Shown here: in pieces, positions 61,139 to 64,000 of the stretch
Numbering within the stretch: the first letter of the stretch is position 1
How the letters are laid out: each line of letters begins with the position of its first letter
NCBI RefSeq assembly: GCF_048551375.1
Contig: NZ_JBLYZJ010000001.1
Span: 62,001 to 126,000 of the forward strand
Origin: Faucicola sp048551375
GTDB taxonomy: Bacteria; Pseudomonadota; Gammaproteobacteria; Pseudomonadales; Moraxellaceae
DNA length: 64,000 nucleotides
Direction: 5' to 3'
Made by a program: the position numbers and the translations under genes
Notes under the pieces: model-generated
Database searches by the model: none
Told to the model about the DNA's origin: nothing
The model's input: the letters and a program-made list of their open reading frames with translations, nothing else

Positions 61139-61682
61139 ACGGATTTGCCACGCCCAATACTTTTAAAACCGCAATTTCAATACTTTCCATTTCATCTTGC
61201 TCGGCTTGCCCCAATTCATGGTCAAACCCTAACAAATGCAACAACCCATGCACCAATAAATGCGTTAAATGGTCGGTAAGCGTTTTGCCTTGCTCTTCCG
61301 CTTGTTTAACCACAACTTCATGGCAAATCACCAATTCACCCAACGGCAAATTTGGCAATAACGCTAGCACGGCTTCTGGCAACTCACTGGGATAAGATAA
61401 AATATTGGTGGCGTAATCCTTGCCCCTTGCATCAAGGTTAATCTCACGAGCCTCGATGGGTTCGGTAATGTAAAGCTCAATTTCGCTAGGTTTGCTAAAT
61501 AAGCTTTCTGCTAAATGTTCTGGCAAATCAAATTGTGGATTTTCAGCTAGGTAACTTAAAACTTGGGAAAAAATCGCCATGAGTTTGTCGTTATCATAAT
61601 AGGCTTCAATCGTAGGAAAGTCAGATTGATTGAGCAAATCTTCGCTAAAGCTGATAATAATAGAGGGGATTGGGGCTGACAA
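61131..61682 (-). CDS. ybeY: Endoribonuclease YbeY
   Basis: YbeY is a zinc endoribonuclease needed for 16S rRNA 3' maturation and ribosome quality control. The 183-residue product has the zinc motif HLLVHGLLHLLGFDHE with His145, His149 and His155, and ATNILSYPSE with the conserved N-x-L-S. It follows phoH on the same strand as in most gammaproteobacteria, although separated by 228 bp of repeats. Confidence 0.95.
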   Translation of the reverse strand: MSAPIPSIIISFSEDLLNQSDFPTIEAYYDNDKLMAIFSQVLSYLAENPQFDLPEHLAESLFSKPSEIELYITEPIEAREINLDARGKDYATNILSYPSELPEAVLALLPNLPLGELVICHEVVVKQAEEQGKTLTDHLTHLLVHGLLHLLGFDHELGQAEQDEMESIEIAVLKVLGVANPYE

Positions 61683-61740
61683 TGTAAATACCTGTTGTTG
61701 GGATTCTAAAAATGATAAAACTTAGGCAAAGATATCATTT

Positions 61741-61815
61741 GTAGGTTGGGTCGAAGTATGAGACCCAACGTATTTTGTTGATAATGTTGGGTTTCGCACG
61801 CTCAACCCAACCTAC
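61741..61815. repeat. Long compound inverted repeat between phoH and ybeY
   Basis: GTAGGTTGGGT at the left and ACCCAACCTAC at the right form the outer arms. Two inner palindromic pairs lie between them: GTTGGGTC/GACCCAAC on the left and GTTGGGTTT/CTCAACCC-like on the right. No gene is seen. Confidence 0.75.
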
Positions 61816-61868
61816 ATTTTATCAAAATGCCTAAATTGAAATAATTTAACGTAAAATCAAGCCGTTAT

Positions 61869-61893
61869 GTAGGGGCGTATTGCATACGCCCAA
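61869..61893. repeat. Short palindromic repeat, GGGCGTAT type
   Basis: GTAGGGGCGTATTGCATACGCCC is identical in core to the copies at 4225 and 24138. It lies 18 bp beyond the phoH stop. Confidence 0.85.
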
Positions 61894-61910
61894 GTTGATA
61901 GAGGGTTTCG

Positions 61911-63101
61911 TTATTCACCTTTAGTCGCCAATGTCCCTGCAATTTTACTTAACAAGGCATTTTGTTCGGCTTGATGCAGGGCATGTTGTTGAGCGAGTTT
62001 TTCCGCTTCTTCGGCAAGGCGAGCTTGTTTTTTCGCCAATTTTTCTGCCTCTTGTTCTTCATCAAACACATCATAGGCTTGGACGATTTTTTGTACCAAC
62101 TGATGACGTACCACATCTTTACTGTCAAAATGGGTGATATGAATTTCTTCAATCGGGCTTAAAATCTGCAACGCTTGACGTAAGCCAGACTGCGTGCCAC
62201 GAGGCAAATCGACCTGCGACATATCGCCTGTAATCACCGCACGAGAGCCAAAGCCGAGGCGTGTCAAAAACATCTTCATCTGCTCAGGCGTGGTATTTTG
62301 GGCTTCGTCAAGGATAACAAACGAATTGTTCAACGTCCGCCCACGCATATAGGCGAGGGGAGCGACTTCGATGACTTGTTTCTCGATAAGTTTAGCGACC
62401 TTTTCAAAGCCTAGCATTTCATACAAGGCATCATACAGTGGACGTAGATAAGGGTCAATTTTTTGGGTCAAATCCCCTGGTAAAAAGCCCAGTTTTTCAC
62501 CTGCTTCCACCGCAGGACGCACCAGCAAAATCCGTTCAATCTCATTACGCTCAAGCATATCCACCGCACACGCCACCGCAAGGTACGTCTTACCTGTCCC
62601 TGCAGGCCCTACGCCAAACGATACGTCCGAAATCAAGATTTTTTTGACATATTGCTGTTGGTTGTAGCCACGAGGGATAACCTTGCCTTTGCGAGTGCGT
62701 AGCGTGATAGGGGTATAACCGCCTTGTGATTCGTCAAATTCGTTGTTGGTTTGGCTGTCAGTTTGGCTGTTATTTTGACTATTTGATTGGGTCAAATCTT
62801 GCTCACGGCTAAAACTAGTCTGTACCAAAATATGCAAATCCTCTGGGGTAATGGTGTCGTTGCTTTCGACTTCATCGGCAAGTTGGGTCAAAATCCGCTC
62901 GCCACGTTCGACAGGCTCTAGGTCGCCTGAAATCACAAATGATGTCTTACGTTGATGAATATGCACACCAAGACGGTGTTCTAAGTATTTGATATGGTTG
63001 TTATATTCACCCAAAAGGGTTTTGAGTTGTTGGGTGTTAAGTTGGGATAAATCGACAGTTCGGCTAATGGTATCAGTCAAGACAGTTTCCTTTTTTATCA
63101 A
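61911..63101 (-). CDS. ybeZ: PhoH-like ATPase (YbeZ)
   Basis: This is a 396-residue PhoH-family ATPase that partners YbeY in ribosome-associated RNA processing. The Walker A is GVGPAGTGKTYLAVA (residues 165-172 core) and the Walker B is SFVILDEAQNTTPEQMK. A Ser/Asn/Gln-rich linker (about residues 105-122, SNSQNNSQTDSQTNNEF) precedes the ATPase domain and is encoded by imperfect 12-bp repeats. The C-terminal tail is Ala/Glu/Gln-rich and likely a coiled coil. Confidence 0.93.
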   Translation of the reverse strand: MIKKETVLTDTISRTVDLSQLNTQQLKTLLGEYNNHIKYLEHRLGVHIHQRKTSFVISGDLEPVERGERILTQLADEVESNDTITPEDLHILVQTSFSREQDLTQSNSQNNSQTDSQTNNEFDESQGGYTPITLRTRKGKVIPRGYNQQQYVKKILISDVSFGVGPAGTGKTYLAVACAVDMLERNEIERILLVRPAVEAGEKLGFLPGDLTQKIDPYLRPLYDALYEMLGFEKVAKLIEKQVIEVAPLAYMRGRTLNNSFVILDEAQNTTPEQMKMFLTRLGFGSRAVITGDMSQVDLPRGTQSGLRQALQILSPIEEIHITHFDSKDVVRHQLVQKIVQAYDVFDEEQEAEKLAKKQARLAEEAEKLAQQHALHQAEQNALLSKIAGTLATKGE

Positions 63102-63417
63102 AGTTTATCAATGGTTTGCTCATTGTCACTGGGTGTCATTAGGTGTTGAAAATTTGGATGTCGGTGTAAAATTCGGTACGATAGTGAATCGGTGCTATAT
63201 TTATAAGGTTATCATGTTTATTATGGTAAATATGTGACAAAATTCAAGGTAAAGCGGATAAAATATTATACCATTTGCTAAAAATTGTTGATTTAGTCAG
63301 TATTTTTGGGGAAAATCTTAAAAAATTGCAAAAAAAATTGCAAATGACCCTTGACGAGGTGGGTCGAAATACGCATAATATGCGTCCACAAGGCGGACAC
63401 AATATCCGCAACGTTTA
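63102..63417. other. 316-bp gap upstream of tRNA-Met
   Basis: No gene with family resemblance is found. The last 70 bp carry the tRNA promoter, and the rest is AT-rich with runs of A and T, including the divergent phoH promoter region. Confidence 0.6.
63351..63379 (+). promoter_or_regulatory. Promoter of tRNA-Met
   Basis: TTGACG (63351-63356), a 17-bp spacer and CATAAT (63374-63379) lie about 38 bp before the tRNA. TACGCATAATATGCGT is palindromic around the -10. Confidence 0.75.
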
Positions 63418-63494
63418 GGCGATGTAGCTCAGCTGGTTAGAGCGCACGACTCATAATCGTGAGGTCAAGAGTTCAAGTCTCTTCATCGCCACCA
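63418..63494 (+). tRNA. tRNA-Met (anticodon CAU, elongator)
   Basis: The sequence begins GGCGATGTAGCTCAGCTGGT. It has the anticodon stem CACGA/TCGTG around CTCATAA, and ends CATCGCC-A-CCA. The perfect acceptor stem, first pair G-C, and absence of three G-C pairs in the anticodon stem argue against initiator tRNA. A lysidine-type tRNA-Ile2 is not excluded. CCA is encoded. Confidence 0.9.
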
Positions 63495-63499
63495 TATTT

Positions 63500-63534
63500 A
63501 AAAGCCAATAATTTATTTTATTGGCTTTTTTTAT
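63500..63534 (+). terminator. Intrinsic terminator of tRNA-Met
   Basis: AAAGCCAATAA and TTATTGGCTTT pair, followed by a T-run, just after the tRNA. Confidence 0.9.
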
Positions 63535-63694
63535 ATTAACTAATATATTTATTAAGCTTTTAATGAATATATTTCATATTACCATGAGCAAATACCAGTA
63601 TTATGTCCAAGATAATGCTAGGCAATGTGTATAAAATTTTTTAAAATGTTGGTTTTTTGTATGTTGTATTTTCACCAATGTTCGTAGGATTTTT

Positions 63695-64000
63695 ATGCAA
63701 ATCACCAAGTCTTCTTCATCTTTTACCAAAAACCTATTTAAATTAAATGCCTTAACGCTAGGTTTAGTGAGTGTGGTTGGCACAGCTTCCGCCAATACCA
63801 ATCCACCTACCAATACCAATGTATCCGCCCAAGATTTTAACACGCCTGTTACTAACTTACCTGACTTGACCGTTACCGCAACCCGTACCCCAACCCTCGT
63901 CAAAAACATCATTGCTCAGACTACGGTGATTGATGAAACGGATTTGCAACGTTATCACGGTCAAAGCGTGCTGGATGTATTGCGTCAGCAAAGTGGTGTA
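63695..64000 (+). CDS. TonB-dependent outer membrane receptor, N-terminal part (right edge cut)
   Basis: This frame of 102 codons runs open to the edge. It has a signal peptide (cleavage likely after TASA, residue 34) followed by LPDLTVTATRTPTLVKN, a TonB-box-like start. DLQRYHGQSVLDVLRQQSGV matches the plug domain of TonB-dependent receptors of the BtuB type. The substrate (cobalamin or a siderophore) is not deducible. No cobalamin riboswitch was recognised upstream, and the rest of the gene is outside the window. Confidence 0.85.
   Translation, partial: MQITKSSSSFTKNLFKLNALTLGLVSVVGTASANTNPPTNTNVSAQDFNTPVTNLPDLTVTATRTPTLVKNIIAQTTVIDETDLQRYHGQSVLDVLRQQSGV

Noticed and set aside
63500..63694. 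A cobalamin riboswitch before the TonB receptor
   Set aside because: The interval is too short and lacks the conserved B12-box sequence.
1..64000. CRISPR arrays, IS elements with transposase and prophage genes
   Set aside because: No regularly spaced repeats, transposase, integrase or phage structural gene was found. The repeats present are single palindromic elements.

Overview
The window is a 64 kb piece of a gammaproteobacterial chromosome of modest GC content. Gene content, protein sequences and short palindromic repeats fit Moraxellaceae best, close to Moraxella/Faucicola osloensis. That placement is an inference from sequence style and gene order; no marker gene was compared. Both ends cut genes: rseP is open on the left and a TonB-dependent receptor is open on the right.

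Layout. Positions 1-7.1 kb hold the envelope operon rseP-bamA-skp-lpxD-fabZ-lpxA. Positions 7.2-14.4 kb hold tgt, three leucine/cysteine tRNA genes, a secreted DUF1800/DUF1501 pair, an IclR regulator and exonuclease III. Positions 14.5-24.1 kb hold housekeeping genes (folD, a FabH-like synthase, prfA, lysS, a DegS-like protease). They are interrupted at 18.7-20.9 kb by an accessory island: HigBA, a PLD-nuclease-like protein with a C-terminal helix-turn-helix, and a Phd-VapC pair. Positions 24.2-39.1 kb hold a pteridine reductase, YeaC, ferredoxin-NADP reductase, TrmO, a PBP5-type carboxypeptidase, a sensor kinase with a degenerate receiver, Der, an L,D-transpeptidase, an ArsR/old-yellow-enzyme pair and PEP carboxylase.

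Positions 39.4-50.6 kb are a valine and propionate catabolic cluster: PrpE, MmsA, isobutyryl-CoA dehydrogenase, enoyl-CoA hydratase, 3-hydroxyisobutyryl-CoA hydrolase and MmsB. Together they convert isobutyryl-CoA to propionyl-CoA. A RelB/YafQ module, a GyrI-like protein, several unknown small genes and one frame-broken gene are inserted between the catabolic genes. Positions 50.7-58.3 kb hold a TetR gene divergent from an OYE-Ohr pair with visible palindromic operators, a DUF389 membrane protein, a luciferase-like oxidoreductase and glutathione-dependent formaldehyde oxidation (FrmA, FghA). Positions 58.3-63.1 kb run on the minus strand: phoH, ybeY, asparaginase, a structured non-coding RNA, a DUF3800-like remnant, truA and infA. 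tRNA-Met and the partial TonB receptor close the window.

The most unusual item is at 59.45-60.04 kb. An approximately 128-nt RNA gene has its own extended -10 promoter, nested and pseudoknot-like helices and an intrinsic terminator. It lies directly upstream of what looks like the C-terminal part of a DUF3800 protein. Structured RNAs next to DUF3800 genes are known as computational motifs of unknown function. Several families of short palindromic repeats, one with a nested two-stem design, occupy most of the gaps between genes.
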